From Micromonospora pisi (lineage in GTDB: Bacteria; Actinomycetota; Actinomycetes; Mycobacteriales; Micromonosporaceae), in assembly GCF_003633685.1 (NCBI RefSeq), contig NZ_RBKT01000001.1:3844001-3908000 (forward strand): a stretch of DNA of 64,000 nucleotides, read 5' to 3'. How positions within the stretch are numbered: position 1 is the first letter of the stretch; each line of letters opens with the position of its first letter. Of this stretch, positions 29,946-38,186 are shown piece after piece. Position numbers and translations under genes: made by a program. The notes under the pieces are model-generated. The model made no database searches and was not told where the DNA came from. It was given only the letters and a program-made list of their open reading frames with translations.

Positions 29946-30963
29946 CCGCCGGAGCCGGTCGGCACATCTCCTGTCCCTGACCCTGCTGTGCCTCGCTGGC
30001 CTGGGCCTTCCCGCCCAGGCCAGCGCGGCCGAGCCGGACCCCGACCTGGGGAGCATCGGCATCCAGCTGCTGGAAGGGCCGGCCGACCGCCGCGCGGACC
30101 CACGCGCCCGGCGCTACATCGTGGACCATCTGCCGCCAGGCAGCGTGATCAAGCGGCAGATGCTGGTGTCGAACAAGACCGACGAACGGCAGCGGATCGA
30201 GCTCTACCCGGCCGCCGCGACCGTCGCCGACGCCAGGTTCCAGTTCGGTGAGGGACGAACCGCGAACGAGCTGTCCTCGTGGATCTCGCTCGACCAGGAG
30301 ACGCTGGACCTGAAGCCGCGCGGCGAAGCCCGGTTCCGGGCGACCATCACCGTGCCACCCCAGGCGTCCAGGGGCGAACGGTACGCGGTGATCTGGGCCT
30401 CGGTCGCTTCCGCAGCCGACCCCGGAGCGAACGTCAACAAGATCCACAGGGTCGGTATCCGGACCTATCTCGACATCGGCACCGGCGGTGAGCCACCCTC
30501 GAGTTTCAGCATCGGTGAGTTGACCCCGGCCCGGGACACCCTCGGCGTGCCCTCGGTACGAGTGGCGGTGCAGAACACCGGCGAGCGCGCGCTGGACCTG
30601 AGCGGCTCGGTGACCCTGTCCGACGGTCCCGCCGGCATGCGGGCCGGCCCGTTCGACGTGGTGGAGGGGACCACCCTGAGGCCGGGCGAGTCCGGGTCGG
30701 TGCTGGCGGTGCTCCCCCGTGACGTGCCCAACGGGCCCTGGCAGATCAGCGTCAACCTGGAAAGTGGGCTGGTGAAGGAGACGGCTTCGGCGAGCATCAC
30801 CTTCCCGGACCCGGGACGGGTCGGCAAACCCGGCTCTCCGCTGAGCCGGCTCGGCCCGCTCTGGGTGCTGGTCACCGGGTCACTCGTGGTGGGACTGGTC
30901 GTCCTCACCGGCCTGGTGCTCCTGATCCGCCGGTCCCGCCGCCGAACCACCGTGTCGGGGTAG
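29932..30963 (+). CDS. DUF916-like WxL-partner surface protein, probable non-standard ATT start
   Basis: About 343 residues: signal peptide (basic RWRSRRSRS, hydrophobic LLSLTLLCLAGLGLP, cleavage after AQASA), a DUF916-like domain (IQLLEGPADRRADPRAR, YIVDHLPPGSVIKRQMLVSN, ERYAVIWASVAS), a second beta domain and a C-terminal membrane helix followed by RRSRRR. Between the in-frame stop at 29926-29928 and a GTG at 30121 there is no ATG, GTG or TTG, yet the intervening codons encode the signal peptide and the start of the conserved domain. ATT at 29932, inside the end of the upstream gene, gives a complete signal peptide. A sequencing frameshift is the alternative. Confidence 0.66.
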   Translation: MRWRSRRSRSAHLLSLTLLCLAGLGLPAQASAAEPDPDLGSIGIQLLEGPADRRADPRARRYIVDHLPPGSVIKRQMLVSNKTDERQRIELYPAAATVADARFQFGEGRTANELSSWISLDQETLDLKPRGEARFRATITVPPQASRGERYAVIWASVASAADPGANVNKIHRVGIRTYLDIGTGGEPPSSFSIGELTPARDTLGVPSVRVAVQNTGERALDLSGSVTLSDGPAGMRAGPFDVVEGTTLRPGESGSVLAVLPRDVPNGPWQISVNLESGLVKETASASITFPDPGRVGKPGSPLSRLGPLWVLVTGSLVVGLVVLTGLVLLIRRSRRRTTVSG

Positions 30964-30995
30964 GCGACCCGGAACCCGGGTGTGCACCGGTCAAC

Positions 30996-32015
30996 TCACT
31001 GGTTGGCGGCGGCGAGTTCGCGGCGGCGTGCCCGGAGCACCAGAACAAGGGCGGCAAGAAGCAGCACGCTGATGGCGAGCAAGCTGCCGAGCACCACGGC
31101 CGGATTGCGCATCAGGGCACTGGGGGACCTGGGCACGTCCGGTGCGGGGAAGGCGACCTGGGCCGCGGCGGTACGCCGTACCAGGCCGCTGGCGAGTTCG
31201 GCCTCCGCCCGATGCGCCCCGCCGGGCAGGTCGGGCGGGAGGGCGACCTGCACCGATCCCGATTCACCGGGGGCGAGTGTGGTGCCGTCGACCACGTCGA
31301 ACGGACCGGCCCCCACGCCCGGCGCGCCGACGAGCGAGACCTTGCCGGTCATGTCCAGTGCGCGGCCGCCGGTGTTGCGTACCCGCACGGTGAGGGAGGG
31401 TTGCCCGCCGGGGAGCCGTCCGGCGGTGAATTCGCCGATGTCGAAGGAGGACGGCGGTTCGCCACCGGTGCCGATGTCGAGGTAGAGCCGGACACCGACC
31501 CGGTGCACGTCGGTCACGGTGCTGCCGGGCTCCGGAGCGGAGGTGGCCGACGCCCAGATGACCGCGTACCGCTCACCGGCCAAGGCGTTGCCCGGCACCT
31601 TCACGGTGGCGATCACCTCGACGGTCTTGCCGACGGCCATGTCTATCTCGTCCGTGTCGAGGGAGATCCACGACGCCAGCTCGTTGACCTGCCGTCCCTC
31701 ACCGAACCGGAACCGCTCGCCTTCGACAGCCGCCGCGCCGGCGTAGAGCTGGACCCGTTGGCGGCGGTCGGTCGGGTTGCTGATCTTGAGCTTCCGCTGG
31801 ATCTCACCGGCCGGCGGCAGGTGGTCGACGATGGAGGTCTGGGCCCGTGGGTCGTCCTTGCGGTCGAACGGCGCCTCCATCAACTGGATCCCGACGACGT
31901 TCTCGGAGTCGACCGTCGCGGCGCCGACCGGTGCGGCCGGGGCCACGACACAGATCAGCGCCAGCGTCATCGACCAGGCCGGCGCGAGGGTCGCCCAGGC
32001 ACGTACGCGATGCAT
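30996..32015 (-). CDS. DUF916-like WxL-partner surface protein (paralogue)
   Basis: 339 residues, closely related to the preceding gene and convergent with it: signal peptide (about 1-33), DUF916-like domain (IQLMEAPFDRKDDPRA, SIVDHLPPAGEIQRKLKISN, ERYAVIWASATS), beta domain with LDIGTGGEPPSSFDIGEF, C-terminal membrane helix and a basic RARRRE tail. The ATG at 32015 has GGGGA before it. Both paralogues share the motif LDIGTGGEPPSSF, so they arose by duplication and inversion. They probably bind cell-wall or WxL-like proteins at the surface. Confidence 0.72.
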   Translation of the reverse strand: MHRVRAWATLAPAWSMTLALICVVAPAAPVGAATVDSENVVGIQLMEAPFDRKDDPRAQTSIVDHLPPAGEIQRKLKISNPTDRRQRVQLYAGAAAVEGERFRFGEGRQVNELASWISLDTDEIDMAVGKTVEVIATVKVPGNALAGERYAVIWASATSAPEPGSTVTDVHRVGVRLYLDIGTGGEPPSSFDIGEFTAGRLPGGQPSLTVRVRNTGGRALDMTGKVSLVGAPGVGAGPFDVVDGTTLAPGESGSVQVALPPDLPGGAHRAEAELASGLVRRTAAAQVAFPAPDVPRSPSALMRNPAVVLGSLLAISVLLLAALVLVLRARRRELAAANQ

Positions 32016-32187
32016 GAATCTTCCCCACTTTCGTCGAACACGTCGGACGGTGAGAGCCGGGAGTCAGTCGCTACATGAAGATACTTCTACTTCTGTGGCG
32101 ATAAGCGCGGATTGCGGCAGCTACTGATTCGTCCCGGTGGTTTCCGGGCAATCACCGCCCAACGACCGCGCGCCAGCGGTAAGGGGC

Positions 32188-33447
32188 TCAGGTGGCGGCG
32201 AGGATGACCGGCTGCGGAGCCGCGTAGAACTGTGGGTCGGCCGCGTCCGGCGGGGCCGCCGCCGCCAGCCGTTCCACCGCCACGAAACCGTCGGCCGCGT
32301 ACACGAAGCCCGGCCGCCACGGCACGACCTCGTCACCGGCGGTGAGGGGAAAACTCGACCGTTCCGCCCCGGTCATCGAGTTCAGCGTGATCAGCTCGTG
32401 CGCGTCGGTGAGCAGGTGCACCCTCCCCGGCTGGACGGCCACGATCCGGGCCATCTCGGGGCCGGTACGGCGCCACAACTCGCTGCCGTCGCGTACGGAA
32501 CGGGCCACCAGCTCGCGCCCGCTCGGGATCAACGCCACGTCCCCGTCGAGCACCGCCTCGGTCGGGTCCAGCAGCGGAACCGGCACCGGCTCGTCCCCGT
32601 CCACCAGCCACCCCCGACTGGTCCCGGCGCTGGTGGTACGCATCCCCGGACAGTTCGACGCGCCGTTGCCGCAGCCGAGCGGAACCAACCCCAACTCCGG
32701 GCCGGCGTCCTCGGGTCGCCACCGCCGGACCAGATCGCCGGTCTCCACGTCGTGGAACTCCACCGTCTGAGGGGCCGCGCAGGCGTCGACCGTGGCGAGT
32801 TGACCGCCGCTGGTGGTGAGCGCACCGGCCCGGCAGGCGCCGTCGATGTCGACCCGCCACAACTGCTCGCCGTCGGCCAGGTCCAGGGCACGCAGACCGG
32901 AACCGCCGATCACCACCAGCACAGTCCGCCCGCTGCGGCCGTTGGCCAGGATCAGGCCGACGGGGGTGTAGTTGACGCTGGCCCCGGTGCGGCGCCCGTC
33001 GTACCCGTGCCCCGGCGGCGGGCCGTCGGCCCGCCACCTGATCCGGCCGGTACGGGCGTCCTGCGCGACCAGATCCCCGTCCGACCAGCGGCTGACCACG
33101 GTGGTGCCGCTGGCCACGATGCCGATCAGCTCCGCCGGCCAGCGCCGGTACGACCAGTACGGGGTACGTCGGGTCCGGGCGTCGACCGGCTGATCGGCCC
33201 GGACCTGCCGGGTGGTGGCGTAGATCCGCAGCCGGCCGTCCACGATCAGCGGGGCCGCGGCGAGCGTGCCGACCACGCCGGTTGCCGCGCTGACCGGGGG
33301 CGGGTAATCGGCGCGGGCGGGGGTGAGCACCTCGGCGGGCGAGAGGACCCGGTACACGATCACGGCGACCGCCGCGACGACCAGCAGCGCCGCGATCGCG
33401 GCGGCGGCCGGCCGGCGCCGCAACAGCCCACCGCCGCGGGATCGCAT
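32188..33447 (-). CDS. Membrane-anchored PQQ-like beta-propeller protein
   Basis: 419 residues: basic N-terminus, one membrane helix (about 14-33, AAAAIAALLVVAAVAVIVYR), then propeller repeats (DARTGRIRWRADG, DLADGEQLWRVDI, SVRDGSELWRRTG, NSMTGAERSSFPL). The four cysteines could form disulfides (ACRAGAL, DACAAP, GCGNGASNCPG). GGAGGT precedes the ATG. Function unknown; related in architecture to the genes at 22977 and the C-terminal half of the gene at 12280. Confidence 0.75.
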   Translation of the reverse strand: MRSRGGGLLRRRPAAAAIAALLVVAAVAVIVYRVLSPAEVLTPARADYPPPVSAATGVVGTLAAAPLIVDGRLRIYATTRQVRADQPVDARTRRTPYWSYRRWPAELIGIVASGTTVVSRWSDGDLVAQDARTGRIRWRADGPPPGHGYDGRRTGASVNYTPVGLILANGRSGRTVLVVIGGSGLRALDLADGEQLWRVDIDGACRAGALTTSGGQLATVDACAAPQTVEFHDVETGDLVRRWRPEDAGPELGLVPLGCGNGASNCPGMRTTSAGTSRGWLVDGDEPVPVPLLDPTEAVLDGDVALIPSGRELVARSVRDGSELWRRTGPEMARIVAVQPGRVHLLTDAHELITLNSMTGAERSSFPLTAGDEVVPWRPGFVYAADGFVAVERLAAAAPPDAADPQFYAAPQPVILAAT

Positions 33448-33501
33448 CGAGCACCTCCGTCAGCGACCCTACCGAGCCTGTGCGGACCGGAGCCTGGCAG
33501 G

Positions 33502-34011
33502 TCAGGCAGCAGCGGCCGGGCCGCCCCGGTGCTCCGGGGCATCGGCGGCGACCGCCGCGGCCAGGTCGGCGAGGTCACGACGCAACACGCCCTCGACGGT
33601 ACGGGCGGCCAGTCCCCCGAAGACCAGCGCCAGCAGCCGCCCGTACGGGGCGGTGACCGACCCTTCCTGCACGACGCTCACCGCCGTCCGACCGGCCCGT
33701 CGACGCCGCCGTCCTTCGATCGGGGTGAAGGTGTACGCGGTCCGGTATTCCACGCCGATGCCGGCGGAGGTGACCGTGAGCCGGTGGGGTGGGACGGCTT
33801 CCTCGACCCGGAACTCCTCGGCCAGTTCGGTTCCGTCCGGCAGCCGGTGCCCTTCCCGCCAGGTGCTGCCGACCCGGAGCGGGCCTGGGGTGAGCACTTC
33901 GATCCCGGTGACCGTGGAGAGCCAGCCGGCCCGGCCGGGCAGGTCGGTGAAGACCCGCCACAACTCGTCCGCGGGCGCGTCCACCACCCGGGTCACCGCC
34001 ACCGTCGCCAT
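33502..34011 (-). CDS. SRPBCC-family (START/Bet v1-like) protein
   Basis: 169 residues with an SRPBCC helix-grip fold: VAVTRVVDAPADELWRVFTDL at the N-terminus, the central VGSTWREGHRLPDGTELAEEFRVEEAVPPHRLTV pattern, and a long C-terminal helix. The ATG at 34011 begins at the domain; the frame upstream has no homology. Such proteins are polyketide cyclase/dehydrase-like or simple lipid-binding proteins. The ligand is unknown. It is upstream of the beta-propeller gene on the same strand, separated by 54 bases. Confidence 0.8.
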   Translation of the reverse strand: MATVAVTRVVDAPADELWRVFTDLPGRAGWLSTVTGIEVLTPGPLRVGSTWREGHRLPDGTELAEEFRVEEAVPPHRLTVTSAGIGVEYRTAYTFTPIEGRRRRRAGRTAVSVVQEGSVTAPYGRLLALVFGGLAARTVEGVLRRDLADLAAAVAADAPEHRGGPAAAA

Positions 34012-34457
34012 CGCACCTCCCGGACGCCCCCGTCGTTCCGAGCCTTCACCGTACGGCGACGGGGTGCGCCGCACGCGAAGATTGGCCGACGGCGAGGAGA
34101 ACGTGACGCTGGTGACACCGAAAGGTGATATCCGGGGGCCGAGAATCACATACAACCGCATGGCCATGGGAAACGAGTTTGTTTTGCCGCCCGCCCAGCA
34201 ATACGGGATTCGAGTGCATGTCTACGTGCATAGGTTCGACACGAACCCGAGCAGAGTGTTGTTGCTCACGGTGGCAACGGTCGCCGCCGGGCTTGTGGCT
34301 CGGCTCATAGTCGACCGCACCCTGCTACCCGAAAGTAGCGGCATATATTTCCGCCGTTGCCGGTCGGGATGGGCGCTCCGCGCTGCGGGGCGGCGACGCG
34401 GGCGGCGGCGAACCCCAGATCCGATCATTCGAATCCATTGCGGGCAGGAACATTATC
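34012..34457. other. Gene-free stretch with lowered GC
   Basis: 446 bases between divergent genes. From about 34120 the sequence is clearly richer in A/T than its surroundings. No convincing coding region, RNA gene or strong palindrome was seen. It should hold the promoters of the SRPBCC gene and the alpha/beta hydrolase gene. Confidence 0.5.
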
Positions 34458-35159
34458 TTGAACAGAACTCCGTCGGTTCTTCTCGTGCACGGCGCCTGGC
34501 ACGGGCCCTGGGTCTGGCAGTCGCTCGTCGAGCAGCTCCCGGACATCGACATCCACACCGTCGCATTGCCCAGTAGTGGCAACGACCCCGCCGCCCTCGG
34601 GGACCTCTACGACGACGCGGCCGTGGTCAAGGCCGCCGTCGCCGCCATCGACGGCCCGGTCGTGGTCGTCGCCCACTCCTACGCTGGCGCTCCGGTCACA
34701 GAGGCGCTCAGTGCCGCGGAGAACGTACTCCGGATTGTTTATCTCGCTGCTTTCCAATTGGATGTCGGCGATTCGCTGTTCTCCAGCGCCGGCGGCGTTG
34801 CTCCGCCCTGGTGGGAGGTGCACGAGCAGGCGGAACTGAAGGGCAAGGGTCACATCAAGGCGTCGCAGCCCCGCGAGGTCTTCTATGGCGATGTCGACCC
34901 GGAAATCGCAGAACAGGCAGTTGCGCAACTCGGACTCCAGGGGTGGGCCTCGACGCAGCAGCCGTTGACCCGGGCGGCGTGGCAGACCATTCCCAGCACC
35001 TACATCATCTGCGAGGCCGACAACGCCATCCCGCCCTTCGTCCAGGAGCTCATGGCGAAGCGGGCCGAGCGGGTGTTGAGGATGAACTCCTCGCACTCGC
35101 CGTTCCTTTCTCAGCCTGCCGAACTGGCCGCGCTGATCCGGGCGGAGCTTTCTGCCTGA
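34458..35159 (+). CDS. Alpha/beta hydrolase
   Basis: Hydrolase of 233 residues. The oxyanion loop VLLVHGAWHGPWVW (7-20), nucleophile S74 in VVAHSYAG and H213 in NSSHSPFLSQP are clear; the acid is probably D188. It resembles the salicylate-esterase/hydroxynitrile-lyase-like alpha/beta hydrolases. The start is TTG at 34460-34458 region with AGGAA eight bases upstream; no ATG or GTG is better placed. It seems to be monocistronic and lies in A/T-richer surroundings. The substrate is unknown. Confidence 0.85.
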   Translation: MNRTPSVLLVHGAWHGPWVWQSLVEQLPDIDIHTVALPSSGNDPAALGDLYDDAAVVKAAVAAIDGPVVVVAHSYAGAPVTEALSAAENVLRIVYLAAFQLDVGDSLFSSAGGVAPPWWEVHEQAELKGKGHIKASQPREVFYGDVDPEIAEQAVAQLGLQGWASTQQPLTRAAWQTIPSTYIICEADNAIPPFVQELMAKRAERVLRMNSSHSPFLSQPAELAALIRAELSA

Positions 35160-35284
35160 CGCACGCGGCGCGATGGTGTGGCGGTGGCCGGGAACAACCC
35201 GGCCCACCGCTGCTCCAATCCGGAATTCATGGCGGGGTTCGTCCCGGGGTCGTCGGGTGCCGCTAGGGTGCGCGGTGGCACAAA

Positions 35285-35465
35285 CGTTGCGAGGTGCCCC
35301 GCGCGAGCGGGGAGAATCGGGAAGCCGGTGTGAATCCGGCACGGGCCCGCCGCGGTGACCGGGGAGTTGCCACCCACGCGTACCAGACGCAGCCACTGGC
35401 CTTGACGGGCTGGGAAGGCGGGTGACCAGCGTAGATCCAGGAGTCCGAAGACCGGCCTCGCGTCA
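35285..35465 (+). ncRNA. Cobalamin (B12) riboswitch
   Basis: The stem P1 forms between GCGAGG (35289-35294) and CCTCGC (35456-35461). The core has GGGAAGCCGGTGTGAATCCG (35319-35338), the conserved cobalamin-riboswitch segment, followed by GGCACGGGCCCGCC. The 3' part has GCCACTGGC, GGGAAGGCGGG and the B12-box region GGAGTCCGAAGACCGGCC. It ends about 40 bases before the bluB start, so it probably controls bluB translation or transcription in response to adenosylcobalamin. Confidence 0.93.
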
Positions 35466-35504
35466 CCGGCCCCGTCAGGGGCACGAGCGCAGCGGGAGCC
35501 TGCC

Positions 35505-36134
35505 TTGAACACCGGACTCTACGAGACCATCCACCGCCGCCGGGACGTACGTGCCCAGTTCACCGGGGCGCCGATCCCCGACGAGACGTTGGACCGGATC
35601 CTGACGGCGGCGCACGCCGCACCGAGCGTCGGTCTCTCCCAGCCCTGGGACTTCATCCTGGTCCGCGATCGTGAGCTGCGGCAGGAGTTCCACCGGCACG
35701 TGGAGCGGGAGCGGGACACCTTCGCGGCCACTCTCGACGGTGCGGCGGCGGAACGCTTCGCCCGGATCAAGATCGATGGCGTACGTGAGTCGACGTTGTC
35801 GGTCGTGGTCACGTACGACCCGGAGCGGGGTGGGCCGGCCGTGCTGGGTCGCCACGCGATCGCCGACGCCGGCCTCTACTCGGTCTGTCTGGCGATCCAA
35901 AACCTGTGGCTGGCCGCGACCGCCGAGCAACTCGGGGTCGGTTGGGTCTCGTTCTACCGGGAGCCGTTCCTGCGCGATCTGCTCGGCATCCCGGCCACCA
36001 TCCGCCCGGTGGCGTGGCTCTGCCTCGGCCCGGTCACCCATCTGGAGCAGACGCCGGACCTGGAGCGGCACGGCTGGCGCCAGCGACGTCCGGTGACCGA
36101 GGCGATCCACCACGATCGGTGGAGCGCCGGTTGA
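35505..36134 (+). CDS. bluB: 5,6-Dimethylbenzimidazole synthase
   Basis: 209 residues of the nitroreductase-like BluB family (EC 1.13.11.79), which cleaves FMNH2 to 5,6-dimethylbenzimidazole, the lower ligand of B12. Typical features are the N-terminal YETIHRRRDVRAQF flavin-binding arginines, AAHAAPSVGLSQPWDF, and the C-terminal GVGWVSFYREPFLRDLLGIP and PVAWLCLGPV stretches. The start is TTG at 35505 with GGGAG six bases upstream. The cobalamin riboswitch directly upstream strongly supports the assignment. Confidence 0.95.
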   Translation: MNTGLYETIHRRRDVRAQFTGAPIPDETLDRILTAAHAAPSVGLSQPWDFILVRDRELRQEFHRHVERERDTFAATLDGAAAERFARIKIDGVRESTLSVVVTYDPERGGPAVLGRHAIADAGLYSVCLAIQNLWLAATAEQLGVGWVSFYREPFLRDLLGIPATIRPVAWLCLGPVTHLEQTPDLERHGWRQRRPVTEAIHHDRWSAG

Positions 36135-36305
36135 CCCACTGCGGGACCGGGCGTCATCGAGGGGCCACCACCCGACGCGCGCTCGGATGTGCCGGCCGCG
36201 ACCGGTACGCCCGTGCGCGCGTCGCCCTCCGGGGCGGTTTCCTCAGCCCAGCGGCTTGGCCCCGGTCACGACCACATCGTGATCACGAACAGGAAGTCGC
36301 CCCGG

Positions 36306-36346
36306 GCGCCTGGGGCGTCCACAGCGTCGAACCACGCCCCAGGCGC
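36306..36346. terminator. Perfect 13-bp hairpin after bluB
   Basis: GCGCCTGGGGCGT (36306-36318) pairs perfectly with ACGCCCCAGGCGC (36334-36346), with a 15-base loop. It lies about 170 bases beyond the bluB stop, so it could terminate a long 3' UTR or belong to an independent structured RNA. Confidence 0.55.
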
Positions 36347-36452
36347 GGATGTCCGGGACGAGCCGTAAGCCCTGTCGACTCACCCCCGGTCACCGGAGTT
36401 TGCAGACGGTAGCGGGCATACCTCGCCTGACACGTTCCTCACATTCAATGGC

Positions 36453-36464
36453 TACAGTCCCGGC
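36453..36464 (+). promoter_or_regulatory. Leaderless-type -10 element of deacetylase gene
   Basis: TACAGT (36453-36458) is followed by exactly six bases and then the GTG start at 36465, so transcription probably begins at the start codon. Confidence 0.55.
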
Positions 36465-37328
36465 GTGCCGTCCACCCCCACACGTCGCATCCTTTCCGTA
36501 CTCCCGCTTCTGGCCCTGCTGACGTTGAGCGCCTCCGGTGCCGGCGCCCATCCCACGTTCAGTGCGGCGCCGACCACCACAGGCCAACCGAGCCCGTCCG
36601 ACCCGCCCCCGGTCAGCGCATCGGCAACGCCGTCAGGGACGCTGCCGGTGGCGGGAAGCCCCGCGCCGAAGAGCTTGGCCTGGTACCTCGCCCAGGTGCC
36701 GGACTTCCCCGAGGCGCCGCCACCGCAGCGGGTGCAACTGCCCAAGGACGGCTCGGCCCCGTTCTGGTTCCGGGTGCCGACCGACCAGAAGGTCGCGTTC
36801 ATCACCATCGATGACGGCGGGCTGGCCCGTCCTCCAGCGGTTGTCGACTTCATCCGGGAGGCGCACATCCCGGTCACGATGTTCCTGAACTCCCCGGCTG
36901 CGGCCGAGCACACGCCCTATTTCAAGCAGATCGAGGCGGCCGGCGGAGTGGTGGAGAACCACACGATCACCCACACGTCGTTGAAGGGCAGGCCGTATGC
37001 CTTCCAGAAGCACGAGATCTGCGGGGCGGCGGACAAGCTGGAGCAGTTGTTCGGCAAACGGCCCACACTGTTCCGCCCACCGTTCGGCAACCGTGACGCG
37101 ACCACGCTGAAGGCCGCGTACGACTGCGGCATGAAGGCGGTCTTCCACTGGACCGAGACCGTCAACGAGGGGATCGTGCGCTATCAGACCCCGACGAAGG
37201 TGGTGAAGCCCGGCGAGGTGCTGCTGATGCACTTCCGGCCGGCGCTCATGGACGACCTCCTGGCGGCGCTGAAGGCAATCCACCGTTCCGGGCTCACTCC
37301 GGTGCTGCTGGAGGATTACGTCGGCTGA
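36465..37328 (+). CDS. Secreted polysaccharide deacetylase (NodB homology)
   Basis: 287 residues, carbohydrate esterase family 4. Signal peptide (about 1-28) and a Ser/Pro/Thr-rich linker (to about 68) precede the NodB domain. The catalytic and metal-binding residues are D116/D117 (AFITIDDGG) and H166/H170 (NHTITHTSL); further motifs are FRPPFGNRD and VLLMHFRP. It would remove acetyl groups from extracellular peptidoglycan or other acetylated glycans. The GTG start has no Shine-Dalgarno sequence but a -10 element six bases upstream. Confidence 0.9.
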   Translation: MPSTPTRRILSVLPLLALLTLSASGAGAHPTFSAAPTTTGQPSPSDPPPVSASATPSGTLPVAGSPAPKSLAWYLAQVPDFPEAPPPQRVQLPKDGSAPFWFRVPTDQKVAFITIDDGGLARPPAVVDFIREAHIPVTMFLNSPAAAEHTPYFKQIEAAGGVVENHTITHTSLKGRPYAFQKHEICGAADKLEQLFGKRPTLFRPPFGNRDATTLKAAYDCGMKAVFHWTETVNEGIVRYQTPTKVVKPGEVLLMHFRPALMDDLLAALKAIHRSGLTPVLLEDYVG

Positions 37329-37407
37329 CGGACTCGACCAACCCAACGAAGATCTGCTGGTTATGAGCTGCAATTCGGGTCCGACTGCGGTAATTCCGGA
37401 GCTGCGA

Positions 37408-38181
37408 TCATTGGTACGGGATGTCTACGCCGGCGGAGCGCAGTTTCGTCTCGACCAGCGTGGTCAGTCGGGACATGACCGGTGCCTGGTCTTCGCCATG
37501 GTGGTTGAGCAGGCCGTATCGAATGGCGTCAGTGCGGGCCTGGAGGCTGTTCGGGATCGCGAGCAACGCGGGGTTGGCGAGGAAACGGTCGGCTACGGCG
37601 GTCGCGAGTTCCTCGATGCGGGGATCGTCGGGTTCCCAGTCCTTGGCGGCCCAGCATTGCTTGGTCAAGGCGACGAACCGGGTGTCGTTGAGGGCGTGCT
37701 CGGCCCCGGTGAGAAAGTCGTCGAAGCCGTCGGGGACCAGGGCCCTGGCCAACACCATGCCCTCGCGGTTGGCGGCCACCTCGTCTGGGGTGAAGCCGAG
37801 GTCGGCGGCCCGGTCCAGCAGCGCGCAGGCCCGGTCAGGCAACAGGTCCCAATCTCTGTTGGCCACCCGGTCCAGCAAGTCGCGGCGCGCGGCCAGTTCC
37901 TCGATCCGCTCGGTCAGCCGCCGTTTGACCTCGGCCAGGTTGGCGGCGAACCGCTGCGGATCGGCGCTGAGCAGGGCGCCGATCTCGGACAGCGGTACGC
38001 CGGACTCGGCCAGCGTCCGGGCCTGGACCAGCCGCAGCAGGTCGGACGACCCGTAGCGGCGATAGCCGGAACTGTCACGGGGCGGTTCGTCGACCAGGCC
38101 GAGCCGGTGGTAGTGGCGGATGGTCTTGATCGTGACGCCGACGAAGGCCGCCGCCTTGCCGATCGTGACGCCGCGGGTCAT
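37408..38181 (-). CDS. MerR-family transcriptional regulator
   Basis: 257 residues. The N-terminal winged HTH (VTIGKAAAFVGVTIKTIRHYHRLGL, then RRYGSSDLLRLVQARTLAESG) is clear; a coiled coil (about 75-105) and a long C-terminal effector domain resembling TipAS-type domains follow. The ATG at 38181 begins directly at the HTH. It starts five bases after the stop of the alpha/beta hydrolase gene, forming a two-gene operon. A perfect palindrome upstream of the hydrolase gene is its likely operator, so it probably regulates its own operon. Confidence 0.88.
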   Translation of the reverse strand: MTRGVTIGKAAAFVGVTIKTIRHYHRLGLVDEPPRDSSGYRRYGSSDLLRLVQARTLAESGVPLSEIGALLSADPQRFAANLAEVKRRLTERIEELAARRDLLDRVANRDWDLLPDRACALLDRAADLGFTPDEVAANREGMVLARALVPDGFDDFLTGAEHALNDTRFVALTKQCWAAKDWEPDDPRIEELATAVADRFLANPALLAIPNSLQARTDAIRYGLLNHHGEDQAPVMSRLTTLVETKLRSAGVDIPYQ

Positions 38182-38186
38182 GGTCG

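Larger units (their letters stand above)
36135..36464. other. Gene-free stretch between bluB and deacetylase gene
   Basis: 330 bases without a supported gene. It contains a perfect inverted repeat at 36306-36346 and, at its end, the leaderless-type promoter of the deacetylase gene. Nothing else was recognised. Confidence 0.5.
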
